Source: Blastomussa wellsi
Taxonomy: Eukaryota; Cnidaria; Anthozoa; Scleractinia; Plerogyridae
Direction of reading: 5' to 3'
Assembly (NCBI GenBank): GCA_947652115.1
Contig: OX393572.1
Span: 516,001 to 580,000, forward strand
Length of the DNA stretch: 64,000 nucleotides
Below the pieces are notes generated by a model, which searched no databases, was not told the origin of the DNA, and saw nothing but the letters and a program-made list of their open reading frames with translations. Made by a program: the position numbers and the translations under genes. Within the stretch, counting starts at the first letter, position 1, and the number at the start of each line of letters is the position of its first letter. This document shows, piece by piece, positions 1 through 12,701 of the stretch.

Positions 1-1286
1 CAAAAATGTCCCCCAGTAAATCAAATCTACGTTGTCGTCTGTTAAATTACAAATTCCCAAGATCTGGGTACCTAAAAGTTATATGTTTGACTTAAGTTTG
101 ACTTTATTTTGACTAATTGACTTCCTATTCTTGGCCTCTGTTCGGACCGGAACCTGCTATATTTCAATGTTGCTATCCTTGGCAAGATGAAGAATGCAAA
201 TACCAGTATTTATTTTCCGGCGAATGAGATAATTGCTGAGATATATGTATTTTAGAACACATAAACTCTTTAAGTGTAGATGTTACTATCCTGCAGTTTT
301 ATAAAAACGGTAAAAACTCCTAATCCACGCCTGGCGGGTAGATACGCCGTTTTAAAGTTTGTTATTATCTTCAACTTGCAAAATATGTCACGAAATATCG
401 TTATTTAAAGACTGACTTAATTCTTGTCAGCTTAGTATTATCCTACCAGCTTAGCCACAAATTGTAGTATAATCCCTAATCAATAGTTGGGGTAAGGTTT
501 GTGGTTGTTAACAAACTGTTCGCGTCGCTATATCCATCGCTCATAAGCATCTGCCTCCTGAGGAGGAAGGAAGTTTTTCGGAACGCCTCTCCAAGAATGA
601 TGGAGTTTGGTTGGCCTGGATATCCATTTCCTTGTCTGGGGTGTTCCCAGTGTTTAATGTCGAGGTTTATGGAAGGTATAAACGTTGCTTTCCACCTTGA
701 GATCACTATTTGAGTCATCTTAGATCCCGAAGACTGAAGATGTTGAAAAGTTCTGTAGCGCTGCAGCGAATCTTAGCTTGTATCCACCACCTTGTATCCA
801 TCATCTTGTGGACCAAAACTAGAGCTAATCATAGTTGTTTCAAATACAAACCGGAATGCAAGTGATGAAGAGCTTTTTATTAGTGTAATGGACATGACTA
901 GGGTGTTATGATTTAGCTGGGAAAGATCCCGCAGGCTGAAATGTCTAAACAGATATAATTTTCGCCGCAGCCGAGAGTTGAAGACATGACGGTGGCGTAG
1001 TTTGGATTGCTGGGGCGGAAACCACTGATCCAGTTCTTCATTGAAAACAACTGAAATTAACAAACAATAAAATAATCTACCAATTCCTGTAAAGTCGCTT
1101 TTCCTTGATTTGTAAGCATAGATACCAGCAATAAAAGAAAGCTTTCAAAAGTTCTTCGACATCAATTTACCCAATAGGAAAAACAAGATGACCTGATAGC
1201 TTCTAGTTTAGGTTTCATCCAAAAACTTTCAAACGCCTCATCAGGTTTATTAATAACGAGTTAATGTCATTACCTTTGCTTCATAG
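1..1286. other. 5' flank or first intron of Otx-like gene 1
   Basis: No confident gene is visible. If the first Otx gene has the same structure as the second, its short first coding exon (ending in phase 1) should lie here or upstream of the window. One weak candidate is the forward reading frame beginning with an ATG pair at 597-602. It runs to a phase-1 donor (G|GTATAA) after position 675 and would encode about 27 residues rich in aromatic residues and proline (begins MMEFGWPGYPF). The phase fits the homeobox exon at 1287, but there is no clear sequence likeness to the first exon of the second Otx gene. Confidence 0.3.
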
Positions 1287-3572
1287 GACCTCCACGAAAG
1301 CAGCGCCGCGAACGAACAACGTTCAGCAGGGCTCAGTTAGAAGTGCTGGACGAACTCTTCACCAAAACAAAATATCCTGACATATTCATGAGGGAGGAGG
1401 TCGCCATGAAAATAAACCTTCCTGAAAGCAGAGTGCAGGTAAATTTCACTGAACCTACATTCATTCATGGGGCAGAATGTGTGGACATCATTCATTATTC
1501 ATAGTCACTCATAGGTAAATTTGAACGCAAGCGCGCCCAAAATTAGGGAAGAAAAGGCCCGCATTGGCGCAGTAGCGTTGATGATACTTGGTAGCTGGTT
1601 AGAAGCAGATAATGATTTAATCTTGTTCAAGATATTTGCGAGGCTTTTAAGACGACAGCAGTACAGCTTAAAGAAAAGTGAAAATGGGACATCATGCACC
1701 GAGCTTTGTAAAAGAACTTTTCTAATCGGTAGCCGGCATGAGAAGATTTCTGAATCATTTCTCTCTCTCCCAACCTCGAAATTGAAATTCTCCTTACCGG
1801 ATTACGCTGTCTTTTTTAATAGTGCTTTTAAGAATCTGGTGATTCATCAAGGCAACATGAATTAATAGGTTCTTGGCGACTTTCTTCTCCCCCTTCATTG
1901 TCTCCTTTAAAACTGTAAAGAGTGATCTGTTTAATTTTGAGAGAAGACTGAAATGGCAGATACTTGTTTGCACTTCATCAGAAAAAAGACTTTTAGAGAA
2001 CGTATTCATACAATATGATTTCATTTTTCATCTTTTCATTTGAGTAGGGATTTTTACAATGTGAGAGAAATATAACAAAGCTGATTCATGGTAAAAGCCG
2101 GGGATTATACATGGCTTCATGAAGTGAGAGTTATTTGTAGCATCGCTTATAATGTCTGTTATCAACAATTTACAATAAGTTTTAAAATAGCAATAAAGCT
2201 ATTTTCGAAAATATTTGAAAATCGACTGTCATGGAATGGCATCTCCACGGGGAAGGAGACTAACGGAATTCCTTTTCACTATTATTTCACATCAAAACAA
2301 GATATCCAGAACAGATTTATTTGGACTTTGCTCCAAAACCATACCCAAAACCGCCTCATACACTTATTAAAGTAACATACAGTATAAAACTTCCTCCCTT
2401 CCCCAATGAACCATGCATGCGGCGCATAACTCACAGCTGAAATACATTCTCGTGCGTGAAGTTGACAGATCCGACCACAGATCTCCATAACTTGTTTTCA
2501 AAGGCGTGTTTTTGTGAACAAAGTAAACCAGATTAAAGTCAAATTAACACGATAGGTAATGGTAAAGCGTTCAATTAATTACCCGCAAATTTATCAGAGC
2601 TTAACCCTTGGAGACCTTATTTTTATATACTTGTTGATTAGCAGTGTAATCTCCTAATGAAATGTCAGCGGCGCGGACAAATATGCGTCACCTCTCTGCG
2701 AAATACTCACAGTCTGCACGAAAATTAGTTTCCCTTGAAAAAAAAAATTGAAAACCATTTGTTGTGATGCGAGGTAAGACTGTGCAGTGACTGTGGTAAT
2801 TATGATGGACAATTTAGGATCAAAGGGGTTAAACATAAAATAACGCGCGAAAATTTGGCTAGCGTGAGTTCGATCCTTTGTTTTGAAGAGCGAGTGACGT
2901 AAGCGATGGGAAATGCACGCGATGAATGTTGCGACCACCGAGATAGCTTATATGTCGAATTTCTTTCTTCGTACTTTGCCAAAACCGTCTCTGTTCGTTT
3001 ATATATTCAGAATTTCCCGTCAAACACATTTTCCCCGAAAGTCGAAAGCAGAAGCAAAGTCAAACCGTTATCTTGTGAAAAATCGAGATACGAGGCGAAA
3101 ATCCCTGAGAGGTTCCTCTTATTTTGACACTCATCCAGTACTCTATCTGTTCTCGCAGGTTTGGTTCAAAAACAAACGAGCTAAATGCCGCCAGCAAGAC
3201 AAACAGACAGGAGCTCAAACCAAGCCCTTCCCGGCGAAGAGAAAACATTCCTACCCACCCCTGCAAGATTCAGTGACACCAGCAAAAAGAAGCATGCAGA
3301 TATCTTCTTCAAAGCCAGTCAATAAATTTAGTTATAACACGACAGCCTCGTGGCCACAGCAAAATACGAATACCCTGGAGCAGAATATGCAAGCACTGGT
3401 AAATATGCAGCGAAAGGCAAGTTATCAGCCTGTAAGTGCAGTCAATAACACCGTGATGGGCCCATCATTCCACAAACCAGATTTTCCATTTGCGAAAAAT
3501 ATGCCGATGCCAGGGTGGATGTCTATCAATCAAGGCGCGCAACCCAGTTATTTTACACCTCCCATGATATAA
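1287..3572 (+). CDS. Otx-like homeobox transcription factor, gene 1 (first exon not located)
   Basis: A DNA-binding transcription factor of the Otx (paired-like, K50) class, acting in the nucleus. Two coding exons are clear: 1287-1438, entered in phase 1, and 3159-3572, ending in TAA. Together they give a full 60-residue homeodomain: a QRRERTTF N-terminal arm, then [20 protein letters not shown], then [13 protein letters not shown]. Lysine is at homeodomain position 50 (WFKN), the residue that selects TAATCC-type sites. The intron lies after residue 46 (VQ|VW), the classic paired-class position. Position 52 is lysine where Otx proteins usually have arginine. The C-terminal part of about 120 residues is basic and then rich in Q, S, N and P, with no recognisable Otx tail motif. 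The longer upstream frame into exon 3 from 2913 is intron. An AATAAA signal follows at 3616. Tandem with the Otx gene at 10180-12701. The family call is firm; which cnidarian Otx paralogue it is cannot be decided. Confidence 0.88.
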
Positions 3573-3615
3573 TACGCAGCTGAGTATATAACCTCAATAA
3601 CAGTGTATTAAAATT

Positions 3616-3621
3616 AATAAA
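3616..3621 (+). terminator. Candidate polyadenylation signal of Otx-like gene 1
   Basis: AATAAA lies 44 bases after the TAA stop of the first Otx gene, in AT-rich DNA. Another AATAAA-like site is near 3860. Which is used is not shown by the sequence. Confidence 0.45.
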
Positions 3622-3659
3622 AGATATTTAATGATGTATATGGAAAAGAATGTGCTCTA

Positions 3660-4955
3660 AGCAGTTCTTTTAAATTGCCATTGAATTCCAGGTAGCCATT
3701 TCAGATTGTACTTCACGTTGATACTGTTTTATGGCCTGAAAAACTTTCTAATCTACAGTAGGATGCATATATAGTCCACATTCCCTATGATTCAAAATGA
3801 ACTACGCTTAACAATATGTTGTTGAAGATGTATTGTTGTTTTTGTCACCGCTGCGTTTAATAAAATCCTGTATAAATTTACATATTAAACCATTGAACCA
3901 CTTTTGCCTGGTGTCTAGAAAACTTTCAGCAGGCTACCCTGGCTATGGGCTGCAAAGTTATAAATATAAGTAATGGACTCGACTGTTTATGATACTTATT
4001 GGATGTTTAGGCATAATAGCTACCCCCAAACTGCAATATTTTAGCTTCCGGTTATTCTCGCTGACGGACGAGTGCGCCTGCGTATATACCATATTTGTGT
4101 TCCATGGTTCCATGGTATATTTAACAAATAGACGTGAGCTTGTTATGGCACGCCCTATAATCGACCATGAATTTCTACATTACATTGTCAAATATGTGTG
4201 TGGACTCACGCGGCGTCCCCATAACAATCTCGTCTATTTGTTCTTTACCATAAAAAAACGAAGCCAAAATGGCGAAGACTTGCGTTCACGAAGTGATCGT
4301 ATAGTGATTAGTTTTCTGTAAACAGTGTTAAATAAACTTGAACTTGAACTTGCGCCGAACCTGAAATTCTATAAACGATTCGAAACTTACAGAATCACGA
4401 ACTTCAAACTACGTAAAGTAGCCAGGCCTTCTGACGTTTAAAACAAAAGTATTCTTTCATGAATCTATATCCTTTGTCAACCCATCGTATGCTCATGCAA
4501 GCGAATACCCTTGTGACGTTTAAAAAGATGACGTTCTTGGCGAGAGTTTATTAAAACGCTTGCTGTAGTTTGGCCTGAAACAAAAGTATTGAACTCTCAG
4601 CTCCCCTATCGTGACACTTGAAATCAGTCAATCGTGGGGTAAGGTTCGTCTACTCCGGAAATTTTAGAAGAAGCTTTTGATACGTAAAGGACACTTTTTC
4701 CTACCATTGTTCTCTACTCCCACTGACCTTTTTGTAAACCTCCAGCTTAAAATAGGTACAATACTTTCTGACAGAGCATACCTCCCCACAACGTCCTCTA
4801 CAGACTCAATCGCTGGGAAAGAAAAGTCATTAATCATTCATGGCGGGACAATCCTCCTTTGATTAACATTTGATAAGTCGTAATTAATAAGTTCCTCCGT
4901 CCGTAGTAAAGGTCTATTGCATAAACTCGTGGTCTTCGGCCATCGTAGCTTGATT
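3660..4955. other. Intergenic, no gene recognised
   Basis: AT-rich spacer after the first Otx gene. The open frames here (for example 3989-4321) show no family resemblance and no supporting splice pattern. A short run of ACTTGA repeats sits near 4335-4350. Confidence 0.5.
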
Positions 4956-5126
4956 AAAAATATAACACAAACAGCGGTGATAAACATTTTAAGAAAATGA
5001 ACTTGACGTTTCGTATGCTAGTCAACATACACTTTTGAAAATGTATGTTGACTAGCGTACGAAACGTCAAGTTCAAAAAATGAATTTTCTTAAAACGTTT
5101 ATCATCGCTGTTTGTGTTATATTTTC
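4956..5126. repeat. Palindromic MITE-like element with GAAACGTC stem
   Basis: An imperfect inverted repeat of about 171 bp. The left arm reads AACACAAACAGCGGTGATAA and its complement is at the right end, around 5098-5118. The centre holds two inverted copies of a module in which a short self-pairing stem (GTATG/CGTAC, loop between) is followed directly by GAAACGTC. No coding capacity. Confidence 0.8.
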
Positions 5127-5215
5127 AATAAAGGCCTATTGGCCTATTAATGCGAATGACAGTTGAGGAGATTAGAACAGGAGCGGAGATGGAGAAAATA
5201 AACAAGCATGAATAC

Positions 5216-5366
5216 ACCAATTTCGATATTTTAATATTCAGCCTAATACAATAGACATCACTGCGAGGCTCCGGGGAATAAATCCCACAAACTCTATAAT
5301 TTATACCCCGGAGCCTCGTTCTGAGGTCTATTGTTTTTGGCTGAATTTTAAAATATCGAAATTGGT
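5216..5366. repeat. Palindromic MITE family A, copy 1
   Basis: Inverted repeat with arms starting ACCAATTTCGATATTTTAAT and containing CAATAGACATCACTGCGAGG, with the complement on the right side. A second diverged copy is at 8827-8975, so this is a dispersed family rather than a local hairpin. Confidence 0.8.
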
Positions 5367-5379
5367 CTATTGCTCTCAC

Positions 5380-6245
5380 ATGCGTAGATGAACCGTGGAA
5401 AGACCAAGAGCCTGGGCCGAGGCGGGACAGGAAGGCCTGGAGGAGAATGGAAAAATCATAAATTAATTAGATAAAAAAAATTGGCGAGGAAAAGTGCACT
5501 TATTCAAGCACGTTTTAATAATGAGTTAACATTATTTAGTTTATTTAAGGCGTATAAACTGTAGCAATCAGATGCTTCGTATTCGTACGCGTAGGCGCGC
5601 GAAATATTTTTAGTTCCCACGGGGTCTGCTGAGTCTACTTCCGTGTGAGACGAATGAAGAACGTATTACCACAAAACAACATTGCCACGAAGCACGTCCA
5701 TAGATTAGTCAAACTTTTATTTTGCTTTTGTTCAGCATTTCACGCCATATTTTATTTCTTTTTCATCGGCTGTGAACATTGTTTTGTGTGTCAAAGAATC
5801 GCCTTGAATATTCCCAAAATTTCAACGATTGTTTAGTAAAGATAGAGGCCGTTCAAGTGTTTCCGTATGTTGCCTAGACAACTGTGACAGCCGGAAAAAA
5901 TAGGAGCACCCTCTATGAAACTGTGTCCATCATTCATGAATTGAGTACAATGTACTTAATTCGTCGTCAGTTTTTTGGGGGTGGCTGTATGCAATCATAG
6001 TTATTAATATTTACTTCTCTAATTTTGCGGAGGATTTTGCGGAGGAGAAAGCTTTAATGCAATAAAAAGTATTCAGATAAAACGAAAAACTGTTACCAAA
6101 GATCCCGAGTATTTGCCTCCTACTATTATCCATTACATTTCTATTCGCCAAGAAATCGTCCAGACAAATTGTTTCTGAAGCCAACAACGAATTGAAAACC
6201 GCTTTTCTTCACCAAACAGGAAAAAATCGATCCATTAAATGATCA
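5380..6245. other. Intergenic, no gene recognised
   Basis: No homology seen. The 63-residue frame at 5645-5836 has no recognisable domain. Confidence 0.5.
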
Positions 6246-6440
6246 TATAATTTGGTTTTATCAACTGGGTTGATAATGTCAATTGGCCACCGTAAAGAGA
6301 TTCAAGTGCTGACGTTTCGAGCGTTAGCCCTTCGTCTTCCCCTCGCTCCGACGAAGGGCTAACGCTCGAAACGTCAGCACTTGAATCTCTTTACGGTGGC
6401 CAATTGACATTATCAACCCAGTTGATAAAACCAAATTATA
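6246..6440. repeat. Near-perfect 195-bp palindrome with hammerhead-like core
   Basis: Arms are TATAATTTGGTTTTATCAAC and its complement. Internally both arms carry CGAAGGGCTAACGCTCGAAA followed by CGTCAGC, in opposite orientation around a short centre (about 6340-6350). GGGC and GCTC can pair as a stem capped by TAAC and followed by GAAACGTC. That layout resembles the core of hammerhead ribozymes carried by Penelope-like elements. No ORF. Confidence 0.85.
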
Positions 6441-6449
6441 TTGTTATAC

Positions 6450-6494
<45 letters not shown>

Positions 6495-8826
6495 CTATTC
6501 ATTAAATGATCAGTCAGTCTTCAGTCATTTTTCTTGCAACTTTGCCAAAATCGCGTTTACAGTAACACAGACAATCAGAATCAATTCGTGTCAATTTGGA
6601 CCAGCAATTAAAAAATGCCTGTCTGAAAAATGTTTAAAATTAGCCGAGCTTCCGCATCACTTCATAGCATTTTTTTTACTGGAAACGGAAGTTCAAGTCG
6701 TGCAGTGGTTTATTTTGTCTTACCACTCGACTTTAATTTGTGATGTTCGCTATAAATTTTCGCCCAAAATTGAACGCTATTAACATCTGTAGAACTAATT
6801 AACTGACAGAGATAAGGGCCGGGCTTGTGTGGTAAAGCTTGGCTGCTCAATCATGCACTATCGATGCAAAAAAATTGATTAACTTTGTACAGTTTGTGAG
6901 CATTCTCCGGAAATCGCCATGATCATGCAACCGGTTTCTGCAGAAGCGGCCACTACTCCAAAACCTCAGCATACTTACTAACAAAAAACAAATTGCAACC
7001 AAAAGCTTTCACCCAAATTTCCCCCCCCCCCCCCCCCCCCAACCTAACTTAGCCCAAAGGCAGAATTCCGATTGTAAATGTTCTGTAAACATGACAAAAG
7101 AAATGGCTGGTCATGTGCTCATATAAATGTGTCCGCAGTTTCCTGAACAATCTCTAGTGATCTCCGGTTTGATTAACGTGGGATGCCTGTGGCTTTACGA
7201 CGTTCCTGTTCCCGATCTGTTATTGCATGTTTGTTGAAAGGAATATTTGTAAAGCCAAATTTGGAATCTTGGATTCACGTCGGCAGATGGTGATATCGAT
7301 AATTCGCTAGACAGGGAAATACCAATCTGGCAAGTCGTCGTTGAATATTGGTGAGGAACCTGGCTCATAAAATATAGACGTTGGAATTCGCGGTAAACAC
7401 ACGTTGGTGAGGTAAATGTTTTAAAATACAATGAGACAAATAGTAAGATGCGACAGTAGTTTTAACTAGACAAAATATTTGCAGTTCAGAAAGCTCTGGT
7501 TCTCCGTTATGGTCGACATAAAGTAAACAGTCATAACTTTCTTTTAAAGGCCTACTGAAATGATTTTGCAACCGTTGTGCGTTTCAGAAACTCCACGTGC
7601 AATTTTTACCCACTGCTCACTACAGTATTTAAATATCACCAGCGGGTTGTTAGTATTATATGGATACAAACTTGAAGTGATAAATTAATGATATCAAGTG
7701 CTGATTAAGATTATTAGTATTCCATGGTAAGTACACGGAACTGTTTCCATTGAACTAAATCGCCTCCAACAAGATAAGGTTTGAGACTTTTAGTAGAGAG
7801 AAAATAGCCTGGTACATAATGCAATTATGTTTTGGTGCGCTTTGTCCAAGATACCGTACCGGTATTCGTGAAAGTTTTCACGACAAAGAGAAACTTTACG
7901 CGCCGATGTCGGTTAATTATCATAATAACCGCGAATAGGTTTTCTTCGGCTTTTAGACTTTCTAGCATTCTTCATTTGTATCGGGCTGTCAGCGTTCGCT
8001 GACGAAGTACACATTGGACATCGTTCAAACGCGTGTGCTGTCCACAGATGAGTATAGCAACACGACAAAGCTGGTACGACCCTGATAATTTCGGTTTAGA
8101 CTTTCTATCCTAAAACGTGGGATACGACAACAGTCATCCAAAATCACGCTCGTAAATCAGCGTCTAATTCAGCCCTAGATCAATGAACAATTTTTATTGC
8201 AAAATAGTAAGAATGAATTTCATAACCATGTCTCAACGCCTTCTAGGTGTGTGGGAGATAAAAATATAAAAAATATCAAGTATCAAAACATTGTTCGCGT
8301 GGATCGGCGGCGATATGCCCCGACTTGTATTTAGCGCATCGACTTTGCCAACAGCATAGATTGATTTTTGTTTTTATTGTATGGAACTGTAAACATTTAT
8401 TAACCGAATGATGGCAATTTACACTAACTAAAAATAACGTGAAGAAAACAAAGACTAAAAGCACTTAGATCGTGACCTGATACTAAACTAATGCAGCCAG
8501 AAATCAATAAATATCGAAATGTAACATTACGTTTTCTAGACACCAGCAATACTTATCTCTACAAGTCTTTGAACAATAAGATAATTAAAAAACTGTACGA
8601 AAGTGACGAAAGTATCTCGCCTACTCCTACGTAAATTTAATATACTAGTAAAGGTTGCATTTTGCATCGACATAACTGACATTTCTTTATTGTACTTTAA
8701 TATGGCTGGCCCCTTCTATGAGACTTGCGCGCAGGGAGTCATGGTAGTTATATTCAACTTCGCGCGTCAAGTCTCGAAGATAAATGTAACTACCATAATT
8801 CCCCGCGCAAAAGTCTGATATAGGGA
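6450..8826. other. Intergenic between the Otx genes, no gene recognised
   Basis: No coding homology on either strand. A pure C20 tract is at 7021-7040. Short frames (7195-7571, 8276-8464, 8603-8818) lack conserved motifs and splice support. Regulatory DNA of the tandem Otx pair may lie here, but no specific site is supported. Confidence 0.5.
7021..7040 (+). repeat. Poly-C tract (C20)
   Basis: Uninterrupted homopolymer. Similar G/C tracts occur at 9572-9586, 15407-15419 and 34180-34200. Confidence 0.95.
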
Positions 8827-8975
8827 ATAGACCAGTGTCGATATATTAATCCTAAAACAATAGACATCACTACGAGGCTCTAATAAACCCCACAAACTCT
8901 ATGGTTTATTCCCCGGAGCCTCGTACTGAAGTCTATTGTTTTAGGCTGAATTTTAAAATCTCGAAATTGGTCTAT
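8827..8975. repeat. Palindromic MITE family A, copy 2
   Basis: Shares CAATAGACATCACT, CGAGGCTC, CCCACAAACTCTAT and the AATTGGTCTAT terminus with the copy at 5216-5366. The arms are partly decayed and ATAGACCA/TGGTCTAT forms the outer inverted ends. Confidence 0.8.
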
Positions 8976-8979
8976 CGAG

Positions 8980-10179
8980 GATTGCATCACAGATTACTTA
9001 TACTGATGTGTTTCTTATTTTACTCTTCATCGTGACTTTCCAATTTGGATTTTAAGGGCAAACTAGTAGAGAAAATGGGTATGAATGGGTATAGATTGGT
9101 CGGGCAGCAGGGTTGGCGCAAATTACATTTACACTATTTTTTGGTCCCAAAAAGAATGGGCTTTTCGAAAACAGCGCTAGCGTGGCGCACCCATCCCCCA
9201 CCCCTGCTGACGAGTTTCCTCGGAAGGCCGAAGGATAACACTATGATAGCAATATTCTCCTCTCGCTATGATTACTCGGTGTAGTTTAATTTTTGGTGTT
9301 TTTCACCTCAACACAACGTAATGCCGAGAATTCAAAGCTGCCGGCGGATTCACTGTTTGGGGTTCGGCAATACCTATCTGCCAAAAGGTCAGTGGAGTTT
9401 TAGACAAAACAGATTTCTGTTTTGCTAACAAATTGAGAACTAGAAGAAAACTGAAACTCCGGATGCGGTTTGCTTGTGACGGCGGAAACAGAATGATAGT
9501 TATCTTTGATATTTACGTCGAGTGGAGCATGTCTCGGTTTAAAAATGCCAAATCAACTGCTAATAACACCCGGGGGGGGGGGGGGGTGGGCTTCAATATG
9601 TTAAAGACGGGGTTGCCCGTTGAAAAATTGGAATAAAATCGCTCATGATAAAGAATACCAAGCTATTGATTGCACAAACTTTTATGAGTCCACTGAAAGA
9701 TACCATTTGTAACGGCTGTTCGATCTAGACTGCCTGCACAGTAAGACGACTTTATTTCTTCACGTCCAACCCGCGGGCATCCCGTCCCGTCCCTTCCTTA
9801 CGGAAGTTCCTTCCCCCTCTTCTCCAGAGGATGCGATCACAATACGTGTGGTCTTCGAGCCACTGGTTTGTCCAACCGAGGACTCAACTATATTATAGAG
9901 CAGGGCTCAGTGAAGTAAATCACATTTGCGTGATCTAAAAAGGAGGAGCGTTCAAGAAATAATTGATCGTGCTTCAAGGAAAGATTACTTGAACCATCTT
10001 GTAAAGCAGCACTCCGAACCTGCTTTGTTGCTTTAATATAGCAGATAGCAGTCCATCATCACTGGTCACCTCTCATCACCACACATTCAACCTCTGATCG
10101 GAAGAACACGACCTAGCAGAGCTTAGGCCAACTTAGGCTAATATTTTTCTCTGAAACGATAGGTTCTGCCAAACTTAGA
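8980..10179. other. Upstream region of Otx-like gene 2
   Basis: No gene recognised. It holds a G15 tract (9572-9586). The promoter of the second Otx gene should lie toward the right end, but no core element can be assigned with confidence. Confidence 0.45.
9572..9586 (+). repeat. Poly-G tract (G15)
   Basis: Homopolymer run inside otherwise unremarkable sequence. Confidence 0.95.
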
Positions 10180-12701
10180 ATGGAGGGTGTGTTTGGACGT
10201 CTGCCGCCTTATGCAGTACACAACATCAACCTCAATTCGTTAAATATGGACTTTGTCAACCCCGAGGTGCCCCTGTATGGTGGTAAGTTCCGTTGTATTT
10301 AATCTAACGGGGTAATAATCCTTCATATATTCTCAAGTGAACTTCCTATAACAGATTTTGAGTTCATGCACGCTACCGCAAAGAACATTAGCTAGCCACG
10401 CACAAAATAATGATTTGATACGAGGTTTGTATTGTAAAGTGAATGTTTATTTTCTCTCAGTTGTGTTCATTTTATGGTTTGTCACATGATTTCTCCATTA
10501 GAAGTTTATATCGAACGCTTTCGTGTATGGTTAGTGTTGTTGAGTGTAGCTTTCAGTCTTATCCAGGAAATAGTGCTTACAAAAGCCGAAAGTCGCACAA
10601 GGATGATTTTCCTAACGTCCTAAGTAAGTCGTTCATATCTGAGAACTCAGTGACACAGCAAAGTTGATCCTTTTAATTTGTCTTCTGTTTTTCTGTCATA
10701 ATCCTTCTGCTTATCTCGTTCTTTAAAGTAATCCCTTCCGAGATCCAGATGAACACTTAATTTTCTGAGTATTTCTTGATGTTTGAACAGCGTTCCATAG
10801 CTTAAACATTCTCCTCCCCCAGATCATTTCCATAGCAACGCAGTACATTTTGTACGTGTTTCCGGAAACTCTGAAACAATCTGTAACTTTCTTGTGACAA
10901 GTGACAAATTTTCAATTGTTTTATTTATTTTTCCGGGAGATTGCTACAATAATCGTGTTAGCGTCGAGGGTTGCTCGCGTTATCCTCAACGGACCATTAT
11001 CTCTTCCAAGCAAATTAATAAAACCAAGATAATCTCATAATAACGATCTGCACGAGCAATGTCACGATATGTGAAGGCAGGCCTCCAGCTGAACTGTTGA
11101 TAAAACTGCGAATTTTGATAACAAATCGCTCAGAAGCATTTTGCCACCATTTGGACCAACTGAAGATCAAAATTAATGGCGTTCAACTGGGCAAGGTACT
11201 ATCCCCACTGGGATTGCATTCAATGTTTAGCATCAAGATCATTGATGGAAGGTAATTATTTTCAACGTCTATCACACTGAGTTTGGGAACATTTTCAAAA
11301 TCTTTTATGTAAATCTTAATGCAAAGGTACATCTGAAAGGCCATTTTTTCACCGCTTAACAATTGATTGTAATATTTACCTAGAAAAGTAAAGTGAACAA
11401 ATTCAGTGAAAATGTAAAGCCTGCTCAGTTCAACTTGCTCATAGCTAACTGTTTCTACTCTGAATTTCAGCTCTAGGCTGCCTCTATACTCCCCACTTCT
11501 TAGCAAAACTCAAAAAGAACTTTGAAGTGAATGCGTTTAAAGTAACCGCATATAAGAGGTTCGTCGACGCCCAAAACAGTCACTGCTTTTCGTTTGTTTG
11601 TTCGTTATTTTTTTTCTAGGCCCTTCACGGAAACAGCGCAGAGAGCGAACAACGTTTACTAAATCTCAGCTTGAAATCCTTGAAGAGCTTTTTGCAAAAA
11701 CGAAATATCCTGATGTCTTTATGAGGGAAGAAGTTGCCAATAAAATCAATCTTCCTGAGAGCAGAGTTCAGGTGAGAACGGAACTTCTCATGAAACTGCA
11801 TAAAATAGAATTAATTGTTTTACCTTTGTTGTTGTAGCTTCCGTTTTTCTTCATGACTGTCACTTATGAATTACCGTCAGCCCCCTCTAAAGGATTCTAC
11901 AGGTCTGGTACACTAGCTTATCAACCTCGTTCCCAGGGTCTCTCATCAGAAGAGAGACCCCGGGATCGAGGTTGCTAGTTTATGTTTTGTCCACTTCACT
12001 TCCCGCCTCGATTAGCTCTTGCTAACTGCGGGTTATGGGAAATATTTCCCTTTTTCCATTTTAGTTTACGTTAATGCATTACTTGTTGTTTCTGTTGTTG
12101 TACGAATTGTTATTTTCACTCAATAGTCGCTTTATTGTTTTCGTGACGTTATAAATTAACCAAATAAAAGACCGTTATTATGGAATGTTTTTTAAAGAAA
12201 AATTGTTGTCTCGTTTATTTATACAGCTCTTTCTCCTGTCAGGTCTGGTTTAAAAATAAACGAGCTAAATATCGACAGCAAAGAAAACAGCAACAAGAAA
12301 CAAAAACTACATCAGAAACTGGAAAAGGAAACTCATCCCCTCCCCCACCCCCACAGGACCAAAATAGAGCTTCCGTGAAACTACCAAACAGCTACAATTT
12401 TAGAGGGGTGACCTTACCACAGGATGATATAGCAGAGCTTCTAAAGCAAAACTGTCAAACACTAGCAAGTATCCAGAGACAAGGAAGAAATCAGCCCCCC
12501 AGATCAGAGGATAACAACATTGACAGCTTTTTGGCGGGCATCGCCTCAGCATCAATGCAACCTACTGAGCTTCATCCAAGCAAAGATGGGCAAAGTTTCC
12601 CAAATGTTACCAACATCGCTACACCAATAACAAGCGCAATGGTAATCAACCCGATGATACAGGCCAAATACTTCACGACCGGCAACAATGTAACAATGTG
12701 A
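10180..12701 (+). CDS. Otx-like homeobox transcription factor, gene 2 (complete)
   Basis: Three coding exons, 10180-10282, 11620-11771 and 12243-12701, join in phase (1, then 0) into a predicted 237-aa protein. Exon 1 starts [18 protein letters not shown], a short N-terminus with a proline-tyrosine motif. Exons 2 and 3 encode a complete K50 homeodomain (QRRERTTF arm, [33 protein letters not shown]). The intron after residue 46 and the 152-bp homeobox exon match gene 1 exactly. The tail is Q/N/S/P-rich with a run of prolines near the start. It differs from gene 1 by tyrosine instead of cysteine after the homeodomain (KYRQQ versus KCRQQ). Donors are GTAAGT and GTGAGA; acceptors are TTTTCTAG and CTCCTGTCAG. 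Otx proteins pattern head, oral and neural territories in animals; the role here is inferred from family only. Confidence 0.92.
11923..11974. repeat. Short perfect hairpin in Otx gene 2 intron 2
   Basis: CAACCTCGTTCCCAGGGTCTC is followed closely by its near complement ending in GAGGTTG, giving a hairpin of about 22 bp per arm. Confidence 0.6.

Noticed and set aside
2913..3158. N-terminal extension of Otx gene 1 exon 3
   Set aside because: The frame is open by chance. The acceptor TCTCGCAG at 3158 and the homeodomain junction VQ|VW show that coding starts at 3159.
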